Below the pieces are notes generated by a model. It saw only the letters and a list, made by a program, of their open reading frames with translations. It did no database searches and was not told the origin of the DNA. Made by a program: the position numbers and the translations under genes. DNA of 64,000 nt from Humulus lupulus (Eukaryota; Streptophyta; Magnoliopsida; Rosales; Cannabaceae): NCBI RefSeq assembly GCF_963169125.1, contig NC_084795.1, forward strand, positions 134,271,701-134,335,700, given 5' to 3'. Below, piece by piece: positions 1-12,160 of the stretch (position 1 is its first letter; each line of letters begins with the position of its first letter).

Positions 1-483
1 CTTACTTCTCAGAGTAGGCAGAAGAGCTATGTAGATCCCAAGCGCAGGAATGTGGAGTTCCAAGTGGGAGACTATGTTTTCCTTAGAGTCTCGCCATGGA
101 AAGGGGTGGGAAGATTTGGGAAGAAAGGCAAGCTAAGTCCTAGATTTGTAGGTCCATTTGAAATCCTGGAGAGGGTTGGTCAAGTGGCGTACAGATTGGC
201 TTTGCCTCTGGCGTTGTCGGCCGTGCATAATGTATTTCATGTATCAGCTCTTTGGAGGTATGTATCTGATGTGAGACATATTTTCAGTTATGAAGATCTG
301 GAGCTTGAGCCAGATCTCTCCTTTAAGGAGCAGCCAGTCCAAATTCTGGATAGGAAGGATAAGGTCCTCAGGAATAAGACGATAACTTTGGTTAAGGTAT
401 TGTGGAGGAAAAACAAGGTCGAGGAAGCGACCTGGGAGCTAGAGTCAGATATGCAGGATCAGTATCCTGAGTTTTTCAGGTAA
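1..483 (+). pseudogene. 3' end of Tekay-like gag-pol (element C): integrase C-terminus and chromodomain-like tail
   Basis: The frame is open from base 1 to a TAA at 481-483, so this is the C-terminal part (about 160 residues) of a polyprotein that begins outside the window. Early residues carry the post-core integrase motif (QVGDYVF, then SPRFVGPFEIL and AYRLALP). The end has EEATWELE, the chromodomain-like signature of plant chromoviruses of the Tekay group. In the family this tail helps direct integration to particular chromatin. No stop or frameshift is visible here, unlike the homologous tails at 6643 and 4174. A polypurine tract and a 3' LTR follow at once, which fixes the orientation. 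Whether the rest of the gene is intact cannot be seen. Confidence 0.9.
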
Positions 484-505
484 ATTTCGAGGATGAAATT
501 TCTGT

Positions 506-519
506 AAGGAGGGGATAAT
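506..519 (+). other. Polypurine tract of element C
   Basis: A purine-rich run (AAGGAGGGGATAAT) sits directly before the TG that opens the 3' LTR. It primes plus-strand DNA synthesis in LTR retrotransposons. The same motif precedes the 3' LTRs of A, B and I. Confidence 0.85.
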
Positions 520-2753
520 TGTAGTACCCCAAATTCTCTGATGTCTTTTAATGGCGGGAATAGTAGGCTGGGAGGGCCATACTTGTTTAATTATGCCATT
601 AAATGAGTATATGCATGTTTATGTGAATTATATTATACATTGTATGCATAAATGTATAATGTGGGTTTGTTCGAGCTATTCGGCATAAAACGATCTTGGA
701 ATATTGATTAGCAGTCTAGTCATAACAGGTTTAAGTTCGGGACTCGGGATGAGTCTTGGGGTGATTTTAATGATTAGAGCGTTACCGGGAATTAAAGGGT
801 AACGGGATATAAATTATTGGTGTTTGAGACTATTGAGAACAACGGGAATTGGAGAGGACAATTTTGCCCTTGGGAGTCTTTAGAAACCCTTAATTGACCT
901 AGCGGTATAATGGTCTTTTTACCCCTAGGACAGATATAAGACTTTTATGGCTATAGAGATGAAGAGAAATAGAGTATAATCAAGAGCTTACCCGTACCTT
1001 CCTTCTCCTTCATCTTCTTTGTGATTTTTGAGCCATTGTTGAGGATTCAAGCTTGGGAAGTAAGTCTTGGGAGTATGGGAGAGTGTTCTACCATTGAAGA
1101 GCATCATAACCTGCGTTTGAGGTAAGTTTCTAGCCACTAGTTCCCTGGTTTGCTTTGTTTTGGTTTTTTGTTTCAGCTTGTGATTTTGTTGTGGATAGTT
1201 GGAATTAATGGAAGTTTTGGTTGGGGTTTAACTTTGCTTTTGATAAGGGTGTAATGTAGATCAAGTTTGGGGGTTGTATTGGATGTTTTGGTGGTGTTTG
1301 GGCTTGGTTTGAAAGGTTGGTTCCAAGGAAAATCGCATGGGAGGAAAAACCAGAGATTTGGCTGAACTGTTGGTTAGGCCGCGGCATGGCCAGGGAGGTC
1401 CACGGCTTTAGAGGGGTGCTAAAGGAGGCCGCCTCTGTTTGAGGGGCGGGCCACGGCATGGCCAGGGAGGGCCGCGGCCCTTAGTGGCAATTTTGCCAGA
1501 AATAAGTTTTTGGCTTGGGGATTCTAGCGTTAGGCCTCGGGATCGATTCTACTACCCGGTTTAGTAGGATTCGATGTCCTGGAGGCTAGGTTTTGGTTCG
1601 GGAACCCTTTGTTATTCATTTTATTGATGGAATCCCATAATTGGTTATGACCAGGTAACCGCTAAGGGACAAAAAGACAGGTCGTTCTCAAGGGTCGTTC
1701 TTATATTAATTCTCGCTCGAACCAGAGGTAAGAAAACTGCACCCCAAATATGACATGCGTGGTTGTTCATAAGGCATGTTGATTGTGTAAATGTGGACAT
1801 CGCTTGATTATTGAATGCATAGAAAATCTTTCTCACTCGTGCATGGTACTGACTAATTAGTCAAATTTGGCAAAGGTGTTAGTATCAACTGTGAAGTTGT
1901 GACTCATTAGTTAAGTTCGGCAGTGGTACTGGGCACTGGTCACACGGTGCTGACTCATAAGTCAGGAACAGCCTTAGCGTGTTCAACGCAAGCCAATAAA
2001 GATTAGATCTAATCAATATCTACATTGGATAACTCGAAGAGCATTAATGTCGGGCCGATCTCAAGTTCGATGAATACAATAAGCGCTTGTGTGACTTACC
2101 CATCGGTCACTCATCTGTTAAGTTAAAGACCTACCCATCAGTCTCTCATCTGTTTAAGCTAGTGACTTATCCAGTAGTCACTCATCTGTTTAAATTAGTG
2201 ACTTTCTTGTCAGTCACTCAGCATGGTTTACTAGAACGTCAAGTATTGAATCTCTCATCCGTTTGAGAGCTATAAGTTCTGTGTGATTATAATTATAATC
2301 AGTTGTTAATATCTTTATGCATTACTGTGTTTTTTTTCTGGGCCTTGGCTCATGGGAGCTATGTGGTGCAGGTAAAGGGAAAGAAAAGCTCACACAGCCT
2401 TGAGTGGAGAGCTTAGGTGGTGATATGTACATATACAGCCGCTTGACAACCACGGCCAAGGAGTTCTTAGAGGAAGTAGGGGGTTTGCCCTAGTTTTGCC
2501 GCTTAGGTCGGCGGGTTTGTAATTTTGAAACAGTAATGACCACTTTGAGTTGCAAATAACTTGTAAATGTTTTTGTGGGCCCATGAACAGTTTTATGTAT
2601 TTAATAAAATATATCATCTCATTTTTATTGATTTTTCCACCTTAGCTTGTTAATAACATTTAGAACATGTTTTTAACCAAAGAACTCGGGTAGCGGGTCA
2701 AATTGCTCGTTCACCATTCACCGTAACTGTTCTGGGGTAACCAGGGCGTTACA
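520..2753 (+). repeat. 3' LTR of element C (Tekay-like), 2,234 bp
   Basis: It starts TGTAGTACCCC right after the polypurine tract and ends CCAGGGCGTTACA. The end matches the other Tekay-like LTRs here, whose 3' ends are CC(A/T)GGGCGTTACA or similar. A TATA-like GATATAAGAC lies near 930, a splice-donor-like GAGGTAAGT near 1120, GC-rich repeated words at 1375-1490, an imperfect hairpin near 1545-1575, and a conserved block at 2339-2378. The base after the end continues the LTR of element B, so C inserted into B. The 5' LTR lies outside the window, so age and target duplication cannot be read. Confidence 0.9.
2339..2378 (+). promoter_or_regulatory. Conserved LTR block (copy in C)
   Basis: Core GGCCTTGGCTCATGGGAGC followed by TATGTGGTGCAGGTAAAGG, ending 375 bp before the LTR 3' end. 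It reads WALAHGSYVVQVK in the frame shared by all copies. See the finding on this block. Confidence 0.7.
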
Positions 2754-4039
2754 CAAATCCTGAGCAATGAATAAAGAGAAATCCCAAGCATGATCCTCAG
2801 TCCTGAGCCCTAACGGTAACCCTAGTCACAAATAACAATGGATAATTATCAATATCTAATCCAAACAAATGTTTAGGGAACAAGAATTAGCCTACGGGAC
2901 CTCAAATTCCACTAAATCGGGTAGTAGAATTCATCTCGAGCGCTTAGGTTTGAATCCCCGAACCTAAAACCTTGGCTGCCCATTAATTATTATTTAGGGC
3001 CACTACTTGCCCCTAAGGGTCGCGGCCCACCCCTTAGACAGACGCCCAGCCCTCCTTGCTGGAGGGCACAAGTAGCGACATGCTCCCCTCCAGGTCACGG
3101 CGAGCCTAGCGAAACAAAGGCTCCCAATTTCCTAAAACATGAGGGCTGCGGCATCTGAAGAACAATGCCACAACCCGAGCCCCTAAACCCAGAAAAACAA
3201 CCCTTGTCAAGCGTTTCCTCTGCCTAACCTCAAATTCACACCCCAAATCCTCAGCAAATCTTATAATTGAGCCCAGAAAACCTATCCTTATGTCCTAACC
3301 ATCACAACTAACCTATAACAATTTTTCTTACACCATCAAACACTTAAAATCAGCTAGCAAACCAAAACTCATGCAAACCCAGACTTTTAACATAGTTTCA
3401 ACTGAATTTAGAGATTTTCAACTAGAAATCTTTCCTCAGCTTGTAGCTTAAATCCTCAGCAATTTCTTGGTTACCCTAGATTTGATTTTCCGACTATCTT
3501 CAGTCTACTTCCCAGCTCAAATCCCTGGCTTTTCTCCTTCAAATTCTCTAAGTTCAGCTTAGGTTCTAGAGAGTGTGAAAGTGAGAACGTGAATAAGAGA
3601 GAGGGAGTCCTCTTGGTGTTTCTAATTAATTCCTAAGGCTTTCTGTGCATCCTACCAATTTCCAGTTAATCATGTCATGTACAATTAATTACCAAATACT
3701 TGTTCATCACTAAATCAATCCCAAAATATTCTCTAAATTCCCAAAATATCCCTAGGCTCCCCCGAGTCAGGTATTAAACCCCGTTGTGACTGTTTCGCTA
3801 ATACGCTCACTATGATCGTTTCGAGCCATAATCTACAAATAAATCGACATAATAGTGTGGTCTCAATCATTTATCAAATATAATCACATTTATGCTCTTA
3901 ACAGGCCAAAATTACAAATATGCCCTTATAAACAGTAATGGGCCCATATGCATATCTAATACTTATAAACATGCATATCATATTTCCACATAATCATATA
4001 AATCATGCATGCCATATATTCGCGCATTTAACCAATTAA

Positions 4040-4072
<33 letters not shown>

Positions 4073-4137
4073 AAATTATGCCTTTCCGACACGCTAATCT
4101 AGGTACTGAACCCTATTAACATTTTTGGGTCGTTACA
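2754..4137 (-). repeat. Partial 3' LTR of element B, cut by insertion of C
   Basis: It matches, feature for feature, 19433-20866 of B's 5' LTR (for example 'CACAAATAACAATGG' and the GC-rich block near 3000-3180) and ends GGGTCGTTACA, the reverse of TGTAACGACCC. The rest of the LTR lies left of C, outside the window. It was interrupted at the position equal to about 19432 of the other copy. Confidence 0.9.
4040..4072. repeat. (CA)n(TA)n microsatellite in B's 3' LTR
   Basis: About ten CA units are followed by about six TA units. The equivalent place in the 5' LTR (20788-20800) holds only a short CACATATATA run, so the tract expanded or contracted after insertion. Confidence 0.9.
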
Positions 4138-4154
4138 ACTATCCCCTCCTACTG
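4138..4154 (-). other. Polypurine tract of element B
   Basis: On the - strand it reads AGTAGGAGGGGATAGT immediately before the LTR start TGTAACG. It is the plus-strand primer of B. Confidence 0.85.
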
Positions 4155-4173
4155 AGAATTTCATCCTCGAAAT

Positions 4174-4298
4174 TTACCTGAATAAATAAGGATACTGATC
4201 CTGCATAGCTGACTCAAGCTCCAAGGTCGCTTCCTCGAACTTGTTATTCCTCCATAATACTTTGACTTGAGTAATACTCTTGTTCCATAGAACCTTGT
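4174..4298 (-). pseudogene. C-terminal tail of B gag-pol, separated by insertion of A
   Basis: It encodes the last 40 or so residues of the chromodomain-like tail (KVLWRNNKFEEATLELE, then DQYPYLFR and stop TAA at 4174-4176). The upstream part of the same frame resumes at 14571, beyond the whole of element A. The five bases CTTGT at 4294-4298 are repeated at 14566-14570 and are the target-site duplication. An open frame that runs on to 4395 merely reads through into A's LTR. Confidence 0.92.
4294..4298. other. Target-site duplication of element A, left copy (CTTGT)
   Basis: CTTGT stands directly before the LTR start TGTAACACCC at 4299. The matching copy follows the other LTR at 14566-14570. 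Confidence 0.93.
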
Positions 4299-6606
4299 TG
4301 TAACACCCTGGATAGACAAGACCGCTACACTGTGTATTTATAAAAGTGCAAGACTTGCTAATCAAGTCAATAATTGAAAACGTGTCACTAAACAAGTATA
4401 TGCTAGGGTTAAACAGGATTTGGTCTTAAAAGTTTCGTTTAATATAATTAAACTGTTACATACATGGGATCCCAAAAGAAATGGTGTTAAAAAGTTGGAT
4501 TACAGACTCCCAAAATAACACAAACATCAGCTAGCCATACTAAGGCAAAATGGACAATTTATGGGTCACGCGTCCCTGCCTAAACCTCAACTGTGGCGGC
4601 TGAGCAGCCAGCCATGTACATTCCACGTGCAGAGCTGTCCCAATCAAGGCTAGTCAACCTTGCCCTTGCCTTTACCTGCACCACGTAGCACCCGTGAGCC
4701 AAGGCCCAGCAAACAAACATGAAATGCAACACAATTGATAATATCAGACAGTGAAATTCACTAAGCATGAACTCTCACCAAATAACCCACACCAATAACA
4801 CTCAGCATGTATTCAGAGTCAAAGATGTAATAAAACACTTATAACATTCATAACACATAATAGTCAAGGCCGACAACTTAGGCCGCACCCTCTATTTATC
4901 CCACTGACTCCGACCCACTTAAACCGAGCTCAGTGCATATTAAGCGGTCCTCCGCTACCAGTGGCCGAGCCGTGCCCTGTGCGCTCGTGTAACCCTTGGC
5001 ACCCATAGGTCGTTGGTTCACTAAATAGCTTGCATGGCATAATACCATCTTTTCAAGCATTCATAATAAGGAACCCTTAGTCCCATCACATATATTCAAC
5101 CAAGTGCAGTTTTCTTACCTTTAATCTTTACGGTTTTGGGATTACGAGCAACGCCCCTCAAGCACGATTTGTTCCCGAGCCTAAGCGTTTATCACCTAGT
5201 CCCAAGCAAAGTATAGGGCCTCATTAATACTCAAGTTAAGGTTTCCGGTTACAAAACTAACTTCTGGGAAAACAATTCCCACCGAGCACGGTGGTGGAAT
5301 GGTTTCCAAGCTTGCTAGGCTTGATCTAAATCCTTAAAAACACTAAAATATCAAGTGGACAACCAAGGGCTGCGGCCCTTGAATCTTAGTCGCGACCCTA
5401 GCCTCAAAACAGAATTAAGGACCTCCCAGGCAAAGACACGCACCACAGCCCTTGCATGGGTGCTGCGACGCTCACCCCTAGCCGAGCCTTCTTGGCTCAT
5501 CTTCATCCTAGGGCCGCAGTGCTCTAGAACAGAGTCGCGGCCCTTCCCTTTCAACCCATAATTCCCACCATTTCTAGGCTTGAAACCTTAGCCAAAACCA
5601 CCCTTAAGCTCCCTACTTCAACACCCAACAATCCCAACACTTTTAGCATGACTTAAGCAACATAATTCTACAGAAAACCCAGCCCAACACACACTAGAAT
5701 TCTCTTTTTAGTTTCTGAAACCCAAGAACATAAACACCCAAAACTAACCAGTCAAGAACTCAAATTCAAACCTCTAATTCACGGAGTAAAGCTTACCTTA
5801 TTAACAGAACCTTTCCTCTATCCAAATTCCAGCTGATTTCCATGTTTCCCAGCTCAATTCCACCCTGATCAATAATTGGACAGTACCTCAATAAGCAGTT
5901 GGTACACAAAGTTAAACTTCAGGAAAACACATGGATTAACCCTTACCTTAGTCTTGATTTAGTCCTGGATTGTTTACTGAGTTAAGCCTCTAAATTTCCC
6001 CCTGAATTCCTCTGAATTCCCAGCAATCTACAGCTCCAATTTCTCAAGAATTTTCCTCTGTTTTTTCCTCTTGAATGTTTCTTGAGTGTTCCTTGAGAGA
6101 GAAGTCTAACTGAGGAAGGAAATAAGTTGGTTTATATTTTTCTAAAGACTTCCTAACTTTTGTCTTACTCGCTAAGTTAATCCCAAGGCTCGGGGTGCCG
6201 GAAACGTCCCCGAGGGCAAAACGGTAAAATCCCGCAATATTCCCGCTTAGACTTCCTAACCTCAAATATATCTCCATATATTTATTTTCATAACCCAATA
6301 GTCTAAATAGCTACCCGATACCTAAAATACCCTTGACTTATCGAAAGTCAATTATTAAATCCCGTTGTGACTTTCTTTTCCGCTATCTAGCTCTAGGATC
6401 GCCTCGAGTCATGCTCTGCAGTTCTACCCACATAATAATGTGGTTCTCACAATTACCATATTCCCATATATGACATTAATATCAATATAATCATACAAGC
6501 ATTCCAATCATATAATGATACATTTAAATCACATTTAATCCAATAATGCCCTCCTGGCACACTAATAAGGACCTTAAGCCTCATTAGCGAATTTGGGGTC
6601 GTTACA
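4299..6606 (-). repeat. 3' LTR of element A (Tekay-like), 2,308 bp
   Basis: In + orientation it starts TGTAACACCCTGG and ends GGGGTCGTTACA. It pairs with 12259-14565, which is 2,307 bp. In the first 100 or so bases I count about four differences between the two, so A is fairly young but not new. It contains the GC-rich word block (5365-5545), a hairpin (5273-5300), a splice-donor-like AAGGTAAGC on the - strand at about 5792-5799, and the conserved block at 4669-4710. A polypurine tract lies next to its right end. Confidence 0.95.
4669..4710 (-). promoter_or_regulatory. Conserved LTR block (copy in A, 3' LTR)
   Basis: On the - strand it reads GGGCCTTGGCTCACGGGTGC then TACGTGGTGCAGGTAAAGG. The core ends 370 bp from the LTR 3' end. 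It lies in an open frame of 62 codons (4580-4768) containing CWALAHGCYVVQVK. Confidence 0.75.
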
Positions 6607-6622
6607 ACTATCCCCTCCTAAT
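6607..6622 (-). other. Polypurine tract of element A
   Basis: On the - strand it reads TAGGAGGGGATAGT directly before the 3' LTR start. Confidence 0.85.
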
Positions 6623-6642
6623 GAGAATTTCGTCCTCGAAAT

Positions 6643-8208
6643 TTACTTGAATAGCTCGGGATACTGATCCCGCATTGCTGTCTCTAACTCCCAGGTCGCT
6701 TCCTCGACCTTGCTATTCCTCTATAATACTTTCACTAACGGAATTGTCTTATTCCGTATGACTTTATCCTTCCAATCCAAAATCTGAACTGATCGCTCCT
6801 CATAGGACAAGTCTGTCTGCAACTCCAAGTCCTCATACTTCAACACATGCATAGTATCAGAAACATACTTTCGCAACATGGAGACATGGAACACATTATG
6901 AACTCCTGATAACGATGGTGGCAAGGCCAGCCTATAAGCCATCTGTCCAATCCTCTCTAGGATCTCAAAAGGTCCAAAAAACCGAGGGCTCAACTTGCCC
7001 TTCACTCTAAACCTCCTCACACCCCTCAATGGTGAAACTCGCAGAAACACGTGGTCCCCAACCTGGAACTCCACGTTCCTACGCTTAGGATCAGCGTAGC
7101 TTTTCTGTCTACTCTGAGAAGCAAGCATCCTAGCTCGGATCTTCTCAATAGCCTCATTGGTCTTCTGAACCATATCTGGCCCCAAATACCTTCTCTCACC
7201 CATCTCATCCCAGTGAATGGGCAATCTGCACTTTCTTCCATATAACATCTCATAAGGAGCAACTCCAATCGTGGACTGATAACTGTTGTTATATGAAAAT
7301 TCAATCAGCGGAAGATACTTACTCCATGAACCCTCGAAGTCAATCACACATGCACTACGCATGTTCTCCAATACCTAAATCATCCTCTCAGATTGTCCAT
7401 CAGTCTGAGGATGAAATGCTGTGCTAAACTTCAGCTGAGTCCCCATGGCTCTCTGTAGAGCTCCCCAAAACTTGGAGGTAAAGATAGGGTCTCGATCAGA
7501 TACAATAGACTTTGGAACCCCATGGAGATGAACTATCTCCCTCACATACAGCTCTGCGTACTGTTTCACTGAATAAGTCGATCTCACTGGTATAAAAAGA
7601 GGTTACTTGGTGTATCTATCCACTATTACCCATACCGAGTCATGAAGTCCAAATGTCCTGGGTAATCCTCCTACAAAATCCATCGTAATATCCTCCCACT
7701 TCCACTCTACGATACCCAAGGGATGAAGCAATCCCGCTGGTCGCTGATGCTCAGCCTTAACCTGCTGACATATCAAACATCTAGACACATACTCTACCAC
7801 ATCCTTCTTCATCCCAGGCCAACAATATAATGACTGTAGATCGTGATACATCTTTTCGCAGTACCCGGATGAAGTGAGTATGGTGTAGTGTGAGACTCAT
7901 CCAGTATCTCTCGTCTGATCCCCTCATCTGCCGAAACACAAATCCGTCCCTGATACCAAAGCATGCCTGTCTCAGAAACTGAATAATCCTTAGTTGTTCC
8001 CGCCAAGACATGCTGCCTAACTTCCTGTAACTGCACATCTACCAACTGACTCTCCTTGATCAACTCTAACAGGGTCGACTGCAAAGTGATATTGGTTAAC
8101 TGACCTACCACCAGTTCTATCCTTGCCCTGACCATCTCATCAGCTAATTCCCTCGAGATATGGGTGGAACTATAAAACTGTCCTGGGCCCCTCCGGCTCA
8201 ATGCATCT
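6643..8208 (-). pseudogene. Element A integrase and chromodomain-like tail (degenerate)
   Basis: This part of the polyprotein would insert the DNA copy into the genome. The zinc-binding N-terminus is near 7740-7860 (YVSRCLICQQVKAEHQRPAG). The catalytic core has WEDITMDFVGGLP, then the second aspartate in VSDRDPIFTSKFW (about 7480-7510). The tail (6643-6800) ends EEATWELE. Breaks are a frameshift near 7850-7862, TAA at 7603-7605 where the family has a sense codon, TAG at 7375-7377 in place of the usual Gln before VLENM, and TAG at 6721-6723 in place of Trp. The true polyprotein end is the TAA at 6643-6645. It is inactive. Confidence 0.93.
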
Positions 8209-9453
8209 GCCACCACTTTGGCTTTCCTAGGATGGTAAAGGATATCACAGTCATAATCCTTAACCAACTCCAACCAACGTCTCTGTCTCATGTTCAGATC
8301 CTTCTAGGTAAATAAATATCTTCAGACACTTATGGTCGGTGTATATCTCGCACTTCTCCCCATACAAATAATGACGCCATACCTTCAGCACGAATACCAC
8401 TGCCGCTAATTCCAAATCATGAGTCGGATACCGCTGCTCATACTCCTTCAGCTACTGAGATGGATACGCCATAACTTTCTCATTTTGCATCAGCACGCAG
8501 CCTAAACCCATCCTTGAGGCATCACAATAGACCACAAACTTTCCTTCCTCCGAAGGAAGACTCAACATATGTGCAGAAATGAGTCGTCCCTTCAACTCTT
8601 GAAAGTTGTTCTCACACTTCTCTGACCAGACAAACTTCCATTCTTTCTTGTCAACTCTATCATCGGTGAAGAAATCTTCGAGAACTCTTCCACAAATCAT
8701 CTGTAATAACCGGCACCCAAGGAAACTTCGCACCTCTGAGGCGTTCCTTGGCCTCGGCCAATCCCTTACTGCTTCTACCTTGGACGGATCCACCCTAATC
8801 CCTTCTGCCCCTACTATGTGTCCAAGGAAAGACACCTCTGGTAACCAAAACTCGCACTTCTTAAACTTAGGATACAAGTGATGCTCCCTCAACCTCTATA
8901 GAACCTGTCGGAGATGCTGCTCATGCTCTACCTCTGAACTAGAATATACCAAAATGTCGTCAATGAAGACAATGACGAACTGATCCAAGAAGTCCTTGAA
9001 CACCCTGTTCATCAAATCCATGAAAGCTGCTGGGGCATTGGTCAGACCAAAAGACATGGCCAAGAACTCATAATGTCCATACCGTGTCCGAAAGGCCATC
9101 TTCGGTATATCCTCATCCTTGATCCTCAGCTGGTGATACCCAGATCGAAGATCAATCTTTGAGAACACCGTCTTTCCCTGCAACTGATCGAAAAAGTGAT
9201 CAATCCTTGGTAGAGGGTACTTATTCTTGATAGTCAACTTGTTCAGTTCCCTGTAGTCTATGCACATCCTTAAGGTCTCGTCCTTCTTCTTAACAAGCAA
9301 TACTGGAGTGCCCCATGGAGAATAACTAGGCTTGATGAAACCCAAATCTAGAAGTTCTTGCAACTGTATCTTGAACTCTTTCAGTTCTGCCGGTGCCATT
9401 CTGTATGGTGTTCTAGATACTGGTTCTATTCCCGGTGCCAACTCAATGTCAAA
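8209..9453 (-). pseudogene. Element A reverse transcriptase and RNase H (degenerate)
   Basis: Reverse transcriptase lies at 8896-9441. It carries [26 protein letters not shown] and the catalytic FIDDILVYS (about 8945-8970), so the active-site Asp pair is kept. RNase H follows (8209-8690), with [10 protein letters not shown] and later [19 protein letters not shown]. Damage includes TAG at 8896-8898 where relatives have Gln, TAG at 8452-8454, a short double frameshift around 8650-8720 that scrambles the SFLG-GYYR motif, and another shift near 8291. The frame equals that of gag upstream, so this was one long gag-pol reading frame before decay. Confidence 0.93.
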
Positions 9454-10059
9454 CTAAATCTCCCTGCGCAGCGGCAACCCTGGCAGATCCTCAAGATATA
9501 CATCTAAAAACTCACACACCAATCTAGTCTCTCTCGGCCCTGCCGGCATAACTCTAGCAGTATCCACTACACTGGCCAGAAAACCTATGCATCCCCCCTG
9601 CAACAAGTCTTTGGCTCTCAACGCCGAAATTATGGGTACGCGGGGTCCAGACACCGCACCCACAAAAATAAAAGGGTCCTCGCCCTCAGGCTCAAAAGTA
9701 ACCATCTTCTTTCTACAGTCAATCGTAGCCCCATATCTAGCCAACCCGTCCATCCCCAGAATCATATCGAAATCCTCCAATTCTAACTCAATCAGATCCA
9801 CCGAGAGTTCCTTACTATCAACCATCACTGGCAGTACCCTAATCCATCTCCTAGAAACTACAAGTTCCCCTGTAGGGAATAAAGTCCCAAACCCTGCAGT
9901 CCGGTACTCACTATGTCTACACAATCTATCAATCACCCTACTAGAAATAAAAGAATGTGTAGAACCATAATCAATCAATAATGTACAAGGAAAGAAAGCA
10001 CTAGAAAGCTGACCTGTCACTACCAAGGGACTAGCCTCAGCCTCTGCTTGGGTCAAGGT
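9454..10059 (-). pseudogene. Element A aspartic protease (altered active site)
   Basis: The retropepsin domain would cut the polyprotein. The active site reads LIDYGSTHSFIS near 9945-9985, where the family consensus is LIDSGATHSFIS, so the catalytic D-(S/T)-G triad has become D-Y-G. Downstream FDMILGMDGL is the conserved second protease motif (usually GMDWL). The segment ends with VCEFLDVYLEDLPGLP, the protease to RT linker, then TAG at 9454-9456. It is in frame with gag and RT. Confidence 0.9.
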
Positions 10060-11184
10060 GAAAACTCGAGCTAGAGTCAAGCTATCCACCTTTCCTGCTT
10101 CACCTTTCTTCACCGTTGGGCAGTCTTTCCTGAGATGCCCTACTGCTCCACACACGAACCACACCTTGGCCCGACACTCACCCAGATGGCGTCTTCCACA
10201 CCTCGGGCACTCTAGATAGGTCCGCCATGCCTCGCCACCACCCTGACGGTTACCCTGACCACCCCAACCCCTCCTATCAGAACCAGCAGCGGTAGAAGTA
10301 TCAGGACCCTTTCTCTTGAAGTCACTGGGGCCTCTGCCCCTACCTATCCCTGAATAAGGAGGCACCGCTCTGCAGCCCTCACGTCTCACTGCACTCTCCT
10401 TCCATATCTTGTTCTCCACTTCCTCTGCGGTAAGAGCCTTCTCAATGGCCTGGGCATAAGTTGTTCCTCCAGGTACTGTTGTGATTCTAACATGCCGGGC
10501 TATCATAGCATTAAGCCCTCTGATAAATCGATCTTTCCAAGCAGTATCAGTAGGCACAAGATCCAGACCAAACTTCGCAAGCCTATCAAACTTTAGGGCT
10601 TATTCAGTAACAGTCATATTGCCCTGCACAAGACTCACGAACTCGTTAACCTTTGCTGCTTTGACAGCGACATTGTAGTACTTCTGACTAAACAAATCTC
10701 TGAAACCTTCCCAACTAAAAGTACTAACATCCCTGGTCTGCGGTGCCACTTCCCACCAGATGCGGGCATCCTCCCTCAACATATAAGTGGCACAGGCCAC
10801 TCTATCATGCCCCTCAATCCTCATGAAATCCAGAATTGTAGTGATCATAGTTAGCCATTTCTCGACTTTCAATGGATCCGATCCACCCTCAAAAATTGGG
10901 GGTTGCTGCTTCCTAATCCGCTCATATAACGGTTCCCATCTGTTACCAACCTCCCCTGACTGCATAACTGGTACCAATACAGGTGGTACAATAGGGGCAG
11001 CACTCCCTGATGGAGCTTGCTGTCGCAGAGTACGTATATGCTCGTCCTGACTCTGTAATCGAGCCTGCATGTCTGCCATTAACTGCTGCCAGTTCTCAGG
11101 GACTGGTGGAGGATTCTGGCCCTGATCATCACTCCCGGTTCCGGACCTAGTGCCGGCTAGTCGTGTAGATTTTCTTGGACGCAT
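10060..11184 (-). pseudogene. Element A gag: capsid and nucleocapsid (degenerate)
   Basis: The start is the ATG at 11182-11184 (MRPRKSTRLAGTRSG), chosen because the homologous gag of B starts with the same context at 18305 and the upstream frame is untranslated leader. A coiled segment (NWQQLMADMQARLQ) leads into the capsid core (ARIWWEVAPQ, FRDLFSQKYYN). TAA at 10600-10602 interrupts it after TVTE. The C-terminal nucleocapsid has CPRCGRRHLGEC and a CCHC-like knuckle VCGAVGHLRKDC near 10118-10170, but the usual first Cys is Trp (KVWFVC). Gag would form the virus-like particle. It is inactive. Confidence 0.92.
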
Positions 11185-11560
11185 AGCTATCCAAGTCAAT
11201 CTGCAAATAACGACTCGACAGTCAGACCATGATGACAGGGTAAAAACTTCTCCAAGATACATCAATAGAACATAACCAACCACAAACAACCAACATATAA
11301 GCATCCATCCCCATGCACTGGCTGCTAATAAGCATGCCTCCAATCTCATTACACAATAGCTACAATACAGGCATTCACCCAAGCACAATATACAATTAAT
11401 CATCCATATATTCATTTACATGCATGGCAATGCTAACAAACATGCCCCAACATTCTCACACAATAGTCAAGGGCCAGGCCCTATCAGTATCTCATGCTTC
11501 CTAACAATCCAGTAAATAATAGTACTCATAGCTTATTTCAAGCACTTAAACACATATACA
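11185..11560 (-). other. Untranslated leader of element A
   Basis: The region between the gag start and the tandem duplication holds no coding signal. Short open frames here are extensions of the gag frame upstream of its ATG. A repeated CATGC-rich texture is visible (11330-11440). Confidence 0.7.
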
Positions 11561-12160
11561 CATTACCGAACCTTGATTTGAGCTTGTCTCTAGCAGCGAA
11601 TGTACATGTCCAGCCTGTCTTCAAGAACCCTTAAACCTACGACGCTCTGATACCAAGTTGTAATGCGTTGGATAGCCAAGACCGCTACACTGTGTATTTA
11701 TAAAAGTGCAAGACTTGCTAATCAAGTCAATAATTTGAAAATGTGTCACTAAACAAGTATATGCTAGGGTTAAACAGGTTTTGGTCTTAAAAGTTTCATT
11801 TAATATAATTAAACTGTTACATACATGGGATCCCAAAAGAAATGGTGTTAAAAAGTTTGGTTACAGACTCCCAAAATAACACAAACATCTGCTAGCCATA
11901 CTAAGGCAAAATGGACAATTTCTAGGTCACGCGTCCCTGCCTAAACCTCAACCGTGGCGGCTGAGCAGCCGACCATGTACATTCCACGTGCAGAGCTCTC
12001 CCAATCAAGGCTGGTCAAGCTTGCCCTTACCTTTACCTGCACCACGTAGCACTCGTGAGCTAAGGCTCAGCAAGAAAACATGAAATGAAACACAATCGAT
12101 AATATCAGACAGTAAAGTTCACTAAGCATGAACTCTCACCAAATACCCCACACCAATACA
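11561..12160 (-). repeat. Extra copy of a 600-bp tandem duplication (leader + PBS + LTR 3' end)
   Basis: Bases 11561-12160 and 12161-12760 are direct repeats offset by exactly 600. Each begins CATTACCGAACC, passes through the primer-binding site and the LTR 3' terminus (TG at 11659 or 12259) and runs about 500 bp into the LTR. The two differ at scattered positions. This copy keeps the intact primer-binding sequence GCTCTGATACCA (11644-11655). The conserved LTR block recurs at 12030-12071, where its frame has an in-frame TGA. Confidence 0.93.
11644..11655 (-). other. Primer-binding site, intact copy (initiator tRNA-Met)
   Basis: The - strand reads TGGTATCAGAGC, the standard complement of the 3' end of plant initiator tRNA-Met. 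Here it abuts the duplicated LTR fragment rather than the full LTR. Confidence 0.85.

Noticed and set aside
4174..4395. 73-codon frame that seems a fusion protein
   Set aside because: It reads from B's pol tail across the insertion border into A's LTR; chance continuation.
5351..5561. Facing open frames in A's 3' LTR and similar ones at 13315-13616
   Set aside because: They lie in the GC-rich word block of the LTR, occur on both strands, and have no family resemblance.
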